A stretch of DNA of 21,543 nt from a virus: positions 1-21,543 of IMG/VR virus record IMGVR_UViG_3300031684_000014. One strand, 5' to 3'. The position numbers and the translations under genes were made by a program. The notes below the pieces were generated by a model. That model was not told where the DNA came from. It did no database searches and saw only the letters and a list, made by a program, of their open reading frames with translations. Shown piece after piece: positions 7,317 through 13,805 of this stretch; positions within the stretch are counted from its first letter, which is position 1; each line of letters begins with the position of its first letter.

Positions 7317-9509
7317 ATGACAAACTTCAAACTTTTTGCTAACACAGTAAACAAGAGCTTCGACAAAATGTCTAAAGGTGAACTATTCGTTGTTGACCTA
7401 GAACTTCAGGACTTTGGTGAAAAAGAGGTGTACGCCAAGAACGACTACGGGCGTCCAGCCTATGACCTCGGACCAATCAAAGACAAGTATGAAGAAAAAG
7501 ATTTCTTTGACTTTTACCTCGACGCGTTTACCGGGAAGGAAAACCCCATCTTCCGTACACGTACGTTCCACGATGGTTCATATGATAAACAATTTATTCG
7601 TCGAGTTGGCGGCGTCATATCCATTGATCCGAAGACTTTTGAGAAAACTACTGTATGGGATAACTGTAGTAACCTTCCAGAGCCTTACAACAGAATAGCG
7701 AAGGCAATGAGGAGTATTGTAAAGTCCACGCCGATCAAATCTATCTTCCGATCCTCTGAATGGAAGGTGTCGGTGCCCTCTAACAAGAACCTTGATCCGG
7801 ATGGTAACGTGGAAACCTTCTACCATTTTCACGCTAGCATCGACAAGGCCCATTACCATAAGTCTCCGGGGGATCCACAGGGGAAAGTCAAATCTCTTTA
7901 TGGGGTTTTTAAACGATCAATGGACGAATTCACCATTGATGCTCTTGAAACAGTAAAGGATTTGATTGACGAAAACAGTCTCTACCGAGGTCAAGAGCAT
8001 AAGAAAAAAGTTAATGACATGCTCAAGGCAAAAAAAGATTTTAAGAATAAGCTAGTTTCTTCACAAAAGGATAGTTTCCTGTGGCATGTAGCAGCAACAA
8101 ACCCCGGCCTCGCTTCCTTCCGAAATACCTCAATTGGTACTCTTGTTACAGACTTGTCCAAGGGTAAAGAGGTTGAATCAGCGGTAAAGTCTTTTGAAAG
8201 TAAAGTTGCTCCTCAAAACTACAAGCGTCCTAAAGCTTTGATCACCCAACGTATGGTTGATGATGCTGTTAAGACTCTTAAAGAGCTTAACATGGAACAC
8301 GCTGTTGATCGTAGGCTTGCTCGTGCTTCAGATATGGACGTTAACGACGTTTTGTTTGTTGACCGGGACACTGGTAAACAGATGATCGGTGGTTCTGTGA
8401 TTAATGATTTGCTTTCTTCTGAAGTTAAAAAGACAGACTTTAGCATCAAGAACGCTAAGCCGATTCCAGCAGAGGACTTCATTGAACATGTTGTTCCTCA
8501 GGCCAATAAGATTGAAGCCTTGGTTCGTAACGATCATACGGCTAACTTCATGACAGTTACCGCTCCCAAACACGGTGACTCCGGTGGTCTCTTTAGCTGG
8601 AACAATGACTTTGGTTGGGCCTACAACGGTGGTATCACTGATTCTGATCTCCGCCGTGAGGTTGCTGCACGAGGGGGTTCGGTTAATGGTGACTTCCGGT
8701 TCTCTCACTCTTGGAACCACGAGGGTCGGCGTAATGCCTCCCTTATGGATCTTCATGTTTTCCACCCCGAAAATAGCAAGAGGACTTTTAAAGTTGATGA
8801 CAACTATGGTAACACAGAACAGCGAGTAGGCTGGAACAAACGTCAACATTTGCAAACAGGAGGAGTTCAAGACGTAGATTACACTTTAGCTGTGCCAAGT
8901 GGCAATGTACCAGTTGAAAACATTACTTACCCGTCTCGTAGTAAAATGTCGGATGGTATATATCGTTGTGCCATTCATAACTGGAAACTTCGTTCTCCTA
9001 CAGAAGGTGGCTTCAAAGCCGAGATTGAGTTTGATGGTCAGGTCTTTGAATATGACTATCCTAAAAAACTTGGTCACAAAGAATGGGTTCTTGTTGCTGA
9101 GGTAACCCTAGAAAATGGTGTGTTCTCTATCGCTCACAAGATCCCTTGCTCTTCCCAGTCTTCCAAAGATATTTGGGGAGTAGATACAAACAACCTAGCA
9201 ACGGTTCGTACTATCATGAACTCACCTAACTACTGGGGTAATAATAAGGCTGGTAATAAACACACCTTTTTCATCCTCGACGGGTGTGAGATTGATGAGG
9301 AACCTCGTGGTATCTTTAATGAGTTTCTAAGTCCAGCGCTTTATAAGCACCGTAAGGTGTTTGAAGTACTTGGAAACAAGACTAAGTGCGAGCTTGATCC
9401 CGACCAGCTTTCTGGTGTTGGATTTTCTCATACCAAAAAAGCCGAAATCGAACTTTTGGTAACAGACAACAAAGGTAAGAAAACCGCTTACAACGTAAAC
9501 TTTGGATAA
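7317..9509 (+). CDS. Large conserved phage protein with a YfaP-like beta-sandwich domain
   Basis: A 730-residue protein with no signal peptide or membrane helix visible. The central part (about 460-545) resembles the YfaP family. It has a tryptophan/asparagine strand (FSHSWN), DLHVFHPEN at 478-486, then DVDYTLAV and PVENITYP at 519-539. That matches the DLDLHV...P...DVD...PENI pattern of YfaP-type domains. Residues 205-260 are helical and lysine-rich. The C-terminal 200 residues form a further beta-rich domain (FILDGC, GIFNEFL, QLSGVGFS). Such genes beside rIIA/rIIB are often labelled 'cell surface protein', but with no export signal a virion or intracellular role is equally possible. The start has AAAGGA about ten bases upstream. 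Confidence 0.75.
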   Translation: MTNFKLFANTVNKSFDKMSKGELFVVDLELQDFGEKEVYAKNDYGRPAYDLGPIKDKYEEKDFFDFYLDAFTGKENPIFRTRTFHDGSYDKQFIRRVGGVISIDPKTFEKTTVWDNCSNLPEPYNRIAKAMRSIVKSTPIKSIFRSSEWKVSVPSNKNLDPDGNVETFYHFHASIDKAHYHKSPGDPQGKVKSLYGVFKRSMDEFTIDALETVKDLIDENSLYRGQEHKKKVNDMLKAKKDFKNKLVSSQKDSFLWHVAATNPGLASFRNTSIGTLVTDLSKGKEVESAVKSFESKVAPQNYKRPKALITQRMVDDAVKTLKELNMEHAVDRRLARASDMDVNDVLFVDRDTGKQMIGGSVINDLLSSEVKKTDFSIKNAKPIPAEDFIEHVVPQANKIEALVRNDHTANFMTVTAPKHGDSGGLFSWNNDFGWAYNGGITDSDLRREVAARGGSVNGDFRFSHSWNHEGRRNASLMDLHVFHPENSKRTFKVDDNYGNTEQRVGWNKRQHLQTGGVQDVDYTLAVPSGNVPVENITYPSRSKMSDGIYRCAIHNWKLRSPTEGGFKAEIEFDGQVFEYDYPKKLGHKEWVLVAEVTLENGVFSIAHKIPCSSQSSKDIWGVDTNNLATVRTIMNSPNYWGNNKAGNKHTFFILDGCEIDEEPRGIFNEFLSPALYKHRKVFEVLGNKTKCELDPDQLSGVGFSHTKKAEIELLVTDNKGKKTAYNVNFG

Positions 9510-9522
9510 AGGAATCAAAACC

Positions 9523-9924
9523 ATGACTAATCTCTACAAACGTGCTGCAAAAGAAAACTGGCGCTTCAACTCCACTAAGGGCCAGATGACCGTTGAGGAT
9601 CTGTTCAAGTTGGCTCTGACTTCTCAAACAGGTGCTGCTTGCCTTAATAAGGTGGCAATTGATCTTTCTCGTCAGATTCGTGAAACGGGAGAAGAGACCT
9701 TCGTTGATACTGGGTCTAACCCCCAGTTGACTCGTTGGAAAGATCAGCTTGAGCTTGTTAAAGACGTAATTGCTGATAAGCAAGACGAAAACGCTGCTCG
9801 TCAAGATGCCCGCGCTAAAGCTGAAAAGCGTCAGAAGCTTCTTGAGATCCTTGATAAGAAACAAGAAAACAAACTGGAAGGTCTTTCCGAAGATGAAATC
9901 CGAAAGCAACTTGCCGAACTTTGA
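9523..9924 (+). CDS. Conserved phage protein with C-terminal coiled coil
   Basis: A 133-residue protein, taking ATG 9523 because AAAGGA (9508-9513) is spaced nine bases from it; TTG 9502 would overlap the previous gene and has no better site. The N-terminus (LYKRAAKENWRFNSTKGQ) and a globular segment to about residue 75 are followed by a highly charged helical region (residues 78-133, QDARAKAEKRQKLLEILDKKQENKLEGLSEDEIRKQL) likely to form a coiled coil. It follows the YfaP-like gene by 13 bases, so co-expression is likely. I recall similar proteins in other large phages, without a known function. Confidence 0.75.
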   Translation: MTNLYKRAAKENWRFNSTKGQMTVEDLFKLALTSQTGAACLNKVAIDLSRQIRETGEETFVDTGSNPQLTRWKDQLELVKDVIADKQDENAARQDARAKAEKRQKLLEILDKKQENKLEGLSEDEIRKQLAEL

Positions 9925-10138
9925 TCTTCTTAGTCTGATGAATAGGAGCGCTAGAAACTCTGATGCGTATCTTAGTTTACATGCGCTTGGCGCTGCTAGA
10001 CATTACAACACTATGTTTAACTCCTACAAACAGGAACTGATTTCACGCGGGGTAAAACTCGCGTGGGATCAAAAAGGTTTTGCAACTATAGTAAGCAAGG
10101 AAAAAAAACAATGCACTGGTGTGATAAAGCCGAACTAG
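9893..10138 (+). CDS. Small hypothetical protein overlapping upstream gene
   Basis: An 81-residue protein from ATG 9893 (AAGG at 9878-9881, slightly long spacing); ATG 9938 is the alternative. It overlaps the previous coding end by 32 bases and the next gene by 28. The sequence is mixed, with SLHALGAARHYNTMFNSYKQELISRG forming an evident amphipathic helix and a lysine-rich tail. The protein end lies in an A-rich segment used as ribosome site by the following gene. No domain recognised. Confidence 0.5.
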   Translation: MKSESNLPNFDLLSLMNRSARNSDAYLSLHALGAARHYNTMFNSYKQELISRGVKLAWDQKGFATIVSKEKKQCTGVIKPN

Positions 10139-10269
10139 AACTTGAACAAGAGCTTGAGGATGGCCTTATAACTCAGGAAGAGTTTAATGAGTATATAAGA
10201 GACCTCAAGCAAGAACTCAGAGAAGCAAGAGAAGAGGCTGCAGAAGCTGCATTTGACAACTACTACTGA
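10111..10269 (+). CDS. Small acidic helical phage protein
   Basis: A 52-residue protein starting at ATG 10111 with AAGGA (10099-10103 region) about ten bases before it. It is almost entirely a charged helix (ELEQELEDGLITQEEFNEYIRDLKQELREAREEA) ending in AFDNYY. Similar short 'LEEGxITxEEYxxxLRDLxxEL' proteins are widespread in phages, with unknown roles. The start codon lies inside the preceding gene. Confidence 0.65.
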   Translation: MHWCDKAELELEQELEDGLITQEEFNEYIRDLKQELREAREEAAEAAFDNYY

Positions 10270-10283
10270 CTATACTGTATACT
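10253..10283 (+). promoter_or_regulatory. Possible sigma70 promoter
   Basis: TTGACA at 10253-10258 and TATACT at 10278-10283 are near-consensus boxes, but the 19-base spacer is long. The -35 box lies in the end of the previous gene, and a 39-base gap before the next start gives room for a leader. Confidence 0.3.
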
Positions 10284-10308
10284 AAATCAACAGAAGGAAG
10301 CCATAACA

Positions 10309-10503
10309 ATGGTGAAAAAGACAGAAGAGTATTACATTTGTGATAGGTGTAATATTAAAATGGAGAGACCTATGGTAGGGTGCGATCTGGCAGGTTGGGT
10401 GGCTTTAAATTGGACAGATCTTTGTTGTTCCTGTAACTTTCACCTTGAAAACCTAGTCAAGGACGAGCAGAAAAAACAACGAAAAACAAGGGCAAAACTA
10501 TGA
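10309..10503 (+). CDS. Small zinc-ribbon-like protein
   Basis: A 64-residue protein with two CxxC-type pairs, CDRC (residues 11-14) and CCSC (39-42 region), about 25 residues apart, the arrangement of a treble-clef or ribbon zinc site. A basic tail (KKQRKTRAKL) follows. AGAAGGA lies about ten bases upstream of ATG 10309, and the TGA overlaps the next ATG (ATGA). Zinc binding is inferred from the spacing; nucleic-acid or protein contacts are both possible. Confidence 0.65.
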   Translation: MVKKTEEYYICDRCNIKMERPMVGCDLAGWVALNWTDLCCSCNFHLENLVKDEQKKQRKTRAKL

Positions 10504-10643
10504 AGATTGATCTAGATAGGATTAAGCCGGTGGGTGGTAGCCGACTCACCAAAGAAGAATGTCTTAGGCGCATCAAAGAATGCCAAGAGGCTAACATGAT
10601 CCATGCTGTCGAAGCGTTAAAAGAAGAAATGAAAGGTTACTAA
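10500..10643 (+). CDS. Small hypothetical protein (47 residues)
   Basis: Begins at ATG 10500 in an ATGA overlap with the zinc-ribbon-like gene and ends at TAA 10641-10643. The product is 47 residues, starting MKIDLDRIKPVGGSRLTKEE, then a charged helix with two cysteines about six residues apart. Coupled translation and the three-base gap to the next gene support it. No function recognised. Confidence 0.6.
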   Translation: MKIDLDRIKPVGGSRLTKEECLRRIKECQEANMIHAVEALKEEMKGY

Positions 10644-10646
10644 CTT

Positions 10647-11045
10647 ATGGCTTATATGAATTATAACTGGGATCTTGTGAGCAACCTATGCTTTGTTTTT
10701 GGTTCTAACCTCGCTGGTTATCACAGTGCAGGGGCGGCTTACTACGCACATCAAGGCCTTGGAGCAGCTTGGGGTGTAGGGACTGGCCGTACTGGCCGGT
10801 GCTATGCTATCCCTACTAAAGACGGGAGTATGCAGACTTTGTCTCTCGATAAAATTGAGAACTTTGTCTATAGGTTTATCAAGTATGCTGAGGCTCGCCC
10901 CGGTCTCTTGTTTGTTATCACACCAATTGGTTGTGGTCTGGCTGGCCATAATCGAGAGGACATCATGCAGCTTATCATAGATCAAGGAGGTCCTCTCCCT
11001 AACATGGTCTTCACAGCAAGCTGGGTGGATCTGGACGTAATCTAA
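10647..11045 (+). CDS. A1S_2505-family phage non-structural protein
   Basis: A 132-residue protein with the family's signature blocks. FVFGSNLAGYHSAGAAYYA lies at about 17-35, GRCYAIPTKDGSMQTLSL at about 50-67, and FVITPIGCGLAGHNREDI at about 89-106. The glycine-rich loops (GSN.AG.H..GAA and GCGLAG) recall nucleotide or ADP-ribose pockets of macro-like folds. The biochemical activity is unknown to me. The start ATG 10647 follows AAAGG of the previous gene's end by about nine bases. Confidence 0.8.
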   Translation: MAYMNYNWDLVSNLCFVFGSNLAGYHSAGAAYYAHQGLGAAWGVGTGRTGRCYAIPTKDGSMQTLSLDKIENFVYRFIKYAEARPGLLFVITPIGCGLAGHNREDIMQLIIDQGGPLPNMVFTASWVDLDVI

Positions 11046-11069
11046 ACACATAGGATAAGGAGAAAATCA

Positions 11070-11312
11070 ATGGCTGGTGGAAAATCTGGAATTGGTAAAG
11101 CAAAGGCACGTCAGAGCAGCCACAAGAGTGCTCTTGGAATTAACGCTAGGCAGAAAGCCGGGCTTCCGGCTAAGTCTGGTCGTCGTCGATCGCCTAACAT
11201 TCGTTCTGAAGTTGATCGGCATGGTAAGCGGAATTGGGTTACTGCAACCCCCAATGAAGTCCATGCTAACAACAAGAAGAATCACCAGAAGTCCCAAAGC
11301 GTGGCTGTGTAA
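11070..11312 (+). CDS. Small highly basic protein
   Basis: An 80-residue protein rich in Lys, Arg, Ser, Asn and Gly (KSGRRRSPNIRSEVDRHGKR), with few hydrophobics, likely disordered and nucleic-acid binding. AAGGAG is spaced eight bases before ATG 11070. Its stop overlaps the next start (TAATG). A second, unrelated small basic protein is at 14011. No family recognised. Confidence 0.65.
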   Translation: MAGGKSGIGKAKARQSSHKSALGINARQKAGLPAKSGRRRSPNIRSEVDRHGKRNWVTATPNEVHANNKKNHQKSQSVAV

Positions 11313-11488
11313 TGGTGTATGAGGATCTTGGTCCATTTAAGACAAAGGAGGACGCCCTTGTGGCGTCTTCTAACTACCTGAGAAAGTATCCTGCGCAAGG
11401 CTACGATACTATAACCCGCAAACCATATATGTCTCCGAGAGATAACAAGTGGTATGCGATAGTTTCGAGAGGAAACAACTGTGATTGA
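11312..11488 (+). CDS. Small hypothetical protein (58 residues)
   Basis: Starts at ATG 11312 in a TAATG overlap with the basic-protein gene and ends at TGA 11486-11488, overlapping the next GTG start. The 58 residues begin MVYEDLGPFKTKEDALVASS, then a basic strand-rich segment (DTITRKPYM, KWYAIVSRG). The layout, a helix then beta strands, resembles small phage accessory proteins. No function recognised. Confidence 0.6.
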   Translation: MVYEDLGPFKTKEDALVASSNYLRKYPAQGYDTITRKPYMSPRDNKWYAIVSRGNNCD

Positions 11489-11672
11489 ATCTTACAAACC
11501 TAACAAAAAATCTTGGCTATTTGTTAAAGGCTATGAAGAAATTTTTGAGAAAAGGAGACAAAACTACGTGGCCAAACCGCCCGGCCTTATCAATACAAAG
11601 TACCGGTCTATCAAATACAATTTCTGCCCTAGGGTGGATTACAGTAAGGTGAAAAACTATGACAATTGCTAA
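11481..11672 (+). CDS. Small basic hypothetical protein, GTG start
   Basis: A 63-residue basic protein beginning at GTG 11481, supported by AGAGGA at 11468-11473 seven bases before it. It overlaps the previous gene by eight bases and the next by 14. Tyr/Lys/Asn-rich with short helices (KGYEEIFEKRRQNYV). No motif recognised. Confidence 0.55.
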   Translation: MIESYKPNKKSWLFVKGYEEIFEKRRQNYVAKPPGLINTKYRSIKYNFCPRVDYSKVKNYDNC

Positions 11673-12018
11673 AATAACTGATAAGGAATTTAATCAATGG
11701 ATGGCCGCACTCCGCAGTGGTAAGTACCAGCAAATACAAGGGACACTTATGGGTGTTTCAGAGTTTGGTAAGACAGGTTATTGCTGCCTTGGTGTACTTA
11801 ATGATTTGTTTCATCTCGGCCCTATGGAAGTTGAGAGTCTTAATAAAAGTGGTTTTACTTTTGAAGGACACGAGATAACCTATGACCACATAATGAAATT
11901 CACCCAAGACTCAAAAATATCAAGAATTGCTACAGAAATGAATGACAAAGGTAAATCCTTTAGTGAGATTGCAAATGCTCTAGAAGAATACTATTATAGC
12001 AAAGGAAAACCTAAATGA
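11659..12018 (+). CDS. Conserved phage protein with YCCLGVL motif
   Basis: A 119-residue protein with a pattern common in phages: W-x-x-ALRSGKYQQ near the N-terminus (residues 14-24), GYCCLGVLNDLF at about 40-51, and a C-terminal helix MNDKGKSFSEIANALEEYY. The family is conserved but lacks a defined activity to my knowledge. ATG 11659 has AAGGTG seven bases before it. Its stop overlaps the start of the duplicated gene beginning at 12015, exactly where base composition starts to rise, so it is the last native-looking gene left of the GC-rich island. Confidence 0.7.
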   Translation: MTIAKITDKEFNQWMAALRSGKYQQIQGTLMGVSEFGKTGYCCLGVLNDLFHLGPMEVESLNKSGFTFEGHEITYDHIMKFTQDSKISRIATEMNDKGKSFSEIANALEEYYYSKGKPK

Positions 12019-12050
12019 AAAACCTAACACAAGCAGATGTCGCCCGCCTT
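12015..12050 (+). repeat. 36-bp direct repeat, copy 1 (gene start duplicated from 12601)
   Basis: This segment matches 12601-12636 at 35 of 36 positions and encodes MKNLTQADVARL, the start of the downstream gene. After it the sequences diverge completely. Each copy has an AAAGGA ribosome site just upstream, so both starts could be translated. Confidence 0.9.
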
Positions 12051-12312
12051 GAATGCGCGCTGGAAGTCGTCCGATCTGATCGGGCTGTTGCCCGTGTTGG
12101 TGCAGCCGTCACACGTTGGCAAAACGCTTGGCGTGTTCCCGGCGGTCGAAACCAAAAAGCCCGGCTGGCGTCTGACGCCCGGCGACAAACGCGGCCTGCG
12201 CCTGGCCGCTTTCCTGCAATCCGTTCGGGGCTTCGGCGGTGTCGGTGGGTTTTGTTGCACAGCCGACGATTTTGCAAAATTACTGCTTGACTCGTGCGGT
12301 ATTAACGGGTAA
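12037..12312 (+). pseudogene. 5'-truncated VRR-NUC nuclease fragment
   Basis: The frame from ATG 12037 encodes 91 residues that from residue 8 onward match the C-terminal two thirds of phage VRR-NUC nucleases. WKSSDLIGLLPV is followed by HVGKTLGVFPAVETKKPGW (the E-x-K of the active site), then DKR and a closing GGVGGFCCTADDFAKLL. The N-terminal part expected before WKSSDLIG is absent. In its place is the duplicated start of the 12601 gene in another frame, whose translation (12015-12290) is nonsense after about 12 residues. No ribosome site precedes ATG 12037. I read it as a decayed fragment; a short expressed product cannot be excluded. Confidence 0.7.
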
Positions 12313-12359
12313 TAGTGGTGCAAGGAAACGGGCAGACGCCCACAACTGGAGAGACCAAG

Positions 12360-12545
12360 ATGAGCATGCAGATTTTGAAATACAGCGTTTACGCAAACGG
12401 CATCTTCTGGGGTGAGTTTGAAGGCACGAGCGAGCAAGATGCAATGGAAGTTGCAGCCACACTTCACGGCACGCCATACATTGACGATGACGGCGACGAG
12501 TGCCCCGACACCACCGGCATGACCGCCGTTGAAATTGACGCATGA
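12360..12545 (+). CDS. Small acidic hypothetical protein
   Basis: A 61-residue protein from ATG 12360, chosen because GGAGAG lies about eight bases upstream; an in-frame GTG at 12315 is the alternative. It contains a strand-rich N-terminus (ILKYSVYANGIFWGEFEG), a helix (SEQDAMEVAATLHG) and an acidic end (DDDGDECPDTTG). GC-rich codon use contrasts with the genes left of 12015. A GC-rich hairpin follows. No family recognised. Confidence 0.6.
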   Translation: MSMQILKYSVYANGIFWGEFEGTSEQDAMEVAATLHGTPYIDDDGDECPDTTGMTAVEIDA

Positions 12546-12552
12546 CCCCCAC

Positions 12553-12571
12553 CCCCGGCCACGCGCCGGGG
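12553..12571 (+). terminator. GC-rich hairpin between island genes
   Basis: CCCCGGC (12553-12559) pairs perfectly with GCCGGGG (12565-12571) around CACGC. No T-run follows, so termination is uncertain. Confidence 0.35.
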
Positions 12572-12600
12572 ACCACACATCAACCAAAGGAACCAACCAA

Positions 12601-12636
12601 ATGAAAAACCTAACACAAGCAGATGTCGTCCGCCTT
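12601..12636 (+). repeat. 36-bp direct repeat, copy 2
   Basis: Partner of 12015-12050 (35/36). Here it is the intact start of a full-length gene, so this copy is probably the parental one. Confidence 0.9.
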
Positions 12637-12981
12637 TTTGAGGATGCAGGTCTGACGATAGACATTCGCGGATCGCTCCGAGTTACCCACAAAACAGGCA
12701 CATTCCTTTACGATACTGAGGACGAGGACGACCGCGGCGTTTATATCGCAATGCACCAAGACACCATTGACGCCGATGAAAAATACCGTGCAGAAGAAGA
12801 GAAGCGCGCAGCGGAGGAAGCCAAACTGAAGGCCGCGTTCTTGGAAACGGATGAAGGAAAGGAGTGGGCGGAGAAAAACGCATTCCCTACCATTGACGTT
12901 TCTAGCGGGTCTGAGACGTATTTTACGGGCATATTTGTTAACTGTGCCGACCTTAGCGGCGGCAAGCCTTGGCTGAAATAA
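12601..12981 (+). CDS. Hypothetical protein with duplicated 5' end
   Basis: A 126-residue protein from ATG 12601 (AAAGGA ten bases before). An N-terminal domain (LTQADVVRLFEDAGLTIDIRGSLRV) looks like a helix and strands. A very charged helix (residues about 58-95, EEEKRAAEEAKLKAAFLETDEGKEWAEK) may form a coiled coil, and the C-terminus ends KPWLK. The first 36 bases occur again at 12015 in front of the VRR-NUC fragment. The body is GC-richer than most of the window. Function unknown. Confidence 0.65.
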   Translation: MKNLTQADVVRLFEDAGLTIDIRGSLRVTHKTGTFLYDTEDEDDRGVYIAMHQDTIDADEKYRAEEEKRAAEEAKLKAAFLETDEGKEWAEKNAFPTIDVSSGSETYFTGIFVNCADLSGGKPWLK

Positions 12982-13014
12982 CTAAGTCCATTTAAATAAC
13001 AACGGAGAGAGACC

Positions 13015-13092
13015 ATGTCCGACTTCGCCACGCGCCTGTTCCTGATTATGGACCGCCAGCGCGACGATCAACACAAGGAGACAGACAGATGA
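13015..13092 (+). CDS. 25-residue ORF coupled to the hexapeptide-repeat gene
   Basis: ATG 13015 follows GGAGAGAGACC, the same kind of ribosome site seen before 12360 and 17410. The reading frame gives 25 residues beginning MSDFATRLFLIMDRQRDDQ and ends in an ATGA overlap with the next gene. It could be a tiny protein or a leader that couples translation. The strong site and the overlap support translation; function is unknown. Confidence 0.45.
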   Translation: MSDFATRLFLIMDRQRDDQHKETDR

Positions 13093-13760
13093 AAGAGCAA
13101 ACTCACAATTTCGGAGACGGCAACGGCCCCGTTCCTGCGCACAGGCATATTAAAGGCAACGGGTGGGTGGCTGATACGGCTAACGTACATAATAGCGCGT
13201 ACATTGGAGAAGATGCGCTGGTCTACGGCAATGCGCTGGTCTACGGCAATGCGCTGGTCTCCGGCGATGCGCTGGTACACGACAATGCGCTGGTCTACGG
13301 CAATGCGCGGGTCTACGGCGATGCGTGGGTCTCCGGCAGTGCGCGGGTCTACGGCAATGTGCTTGTCTACGGCGATGCGCGGGTCTCCGGCAATGCGCGG
13401 GTCCGCGGCGATGCGCTGGTCTACGGCAATGCGCTGGTCTCCGGCGATGCGCGGGTCCGCGGCGATGCGTGGGTCTCCGGCAGTGCGCGGGTCTACGGCA
13501 ATGCGCTTGTCTACGGCGATGCGCGGGTCTCCGGCAATGCGCTGGTCAAGCGCGGGGTGTACACGTCTACGCCTACAAGCATAACCCGATCAGATGGGTA
13601 CATGTTCACCTTGCAATCGGACGGATCGATTGTCGCTGGGTGCCGCGACTTTACGCCTGACGAGGCGAAAGCCCATTGGGGCCACCCTAAGCACCACAAA
13701 CATCGTGAAAGCATGGCAATTGTCACCGCTCTGAATGCAATCGCTGCCGAGCGACAGTAA
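13089..13760 (+). CDS. Hexapeptide-repeat beta-helix protein
   Basis: A 223-residue protein. Residues 42-155 are 19 successive six-residue units of the type [N/D]-A-[L/R/W]-V-[Y/S/R]-G, the signature of beta-helical hexapeptide proteins; three units make one coil. A short N-terminal segment precedes them. The C-terminal domain (about 156-223) has TRSDGYMFTL, GCRDFTPDEAKAHW and a histidine-rich GHPKHHKH. This repeat-plus-'GCRxFT' architecture recurs in phage and prophage proteins without a firm function. Possible roles are a trimeric structural or surface protein. The gene is coupled to the 25-residue ORF upstream (ATGA). Its DNA is a near-perfect 18-bp tandem repeat with a recent-looking internal duplication. 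Confidence 0.8.
   Translation: MKEQTHNFGDGNGPVPAHRHIKGNGWVADTANVHNSAYIGEDALVYGNALVYGNALVSGDALVHDNALVYGNARVYGDAWVSGSARVYGNVLVYGDARVSGNARVRGDALVYGNALVSGDARVRGDAWVSGSARVYGNALVYGDARVSGNALVKRGVYTSTPTSITRSDGYMFTLQSDGSIVAGCRDFTPDEAKAHWGHPKHHKHRESMAIVTALNAIAAERQ
13212..13553 (+). repeat. 18-bp tandem repeat array (18 full units plus one divergent)
   Basis: Units follow the pattern RATGCGCKGGTCTACGGC with scattered changes, in frame with the hexapeptide protein. Units 7-10 (13320-13391) and 15-18 (13464-13535) are identical except for one base, revealing a 144-bp higher-order period of eight units. Confidence 0.95.
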
Positions 13761-13805
13761 ACTCAACGGGGCCAAGCGCCCCCATTACCACAGGAAGAAA
13801 GAGAA

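Noticed and set aside
8328-8870. 180-residue minus-strand frame
   Set aside because: Lies fully antisense to the 730-residue gene; no ribosome site or motif.
12024-12701. 225-residue minus-strand frame
   Set aside because: Runs opposite to several supported genes; composition is Arg/Pro-rich, typical of the antisense of GC-rich coding DNA, and the + strand has the VRR-NUC match.
13212-13553. Regular repeats that could suggest a CRISPR array
   Set aside because: The units are contiguous with no spacers and are in frame with a hexapeptide protein.
13204-13660. Two additional long + strand frames through the hexapeptide array (126 and 111 residues)
   Set aside because: An 18-bp repeat without stops is open in every frame; only the -AxVxG- frame has natural flanking domains and a ribosome site.
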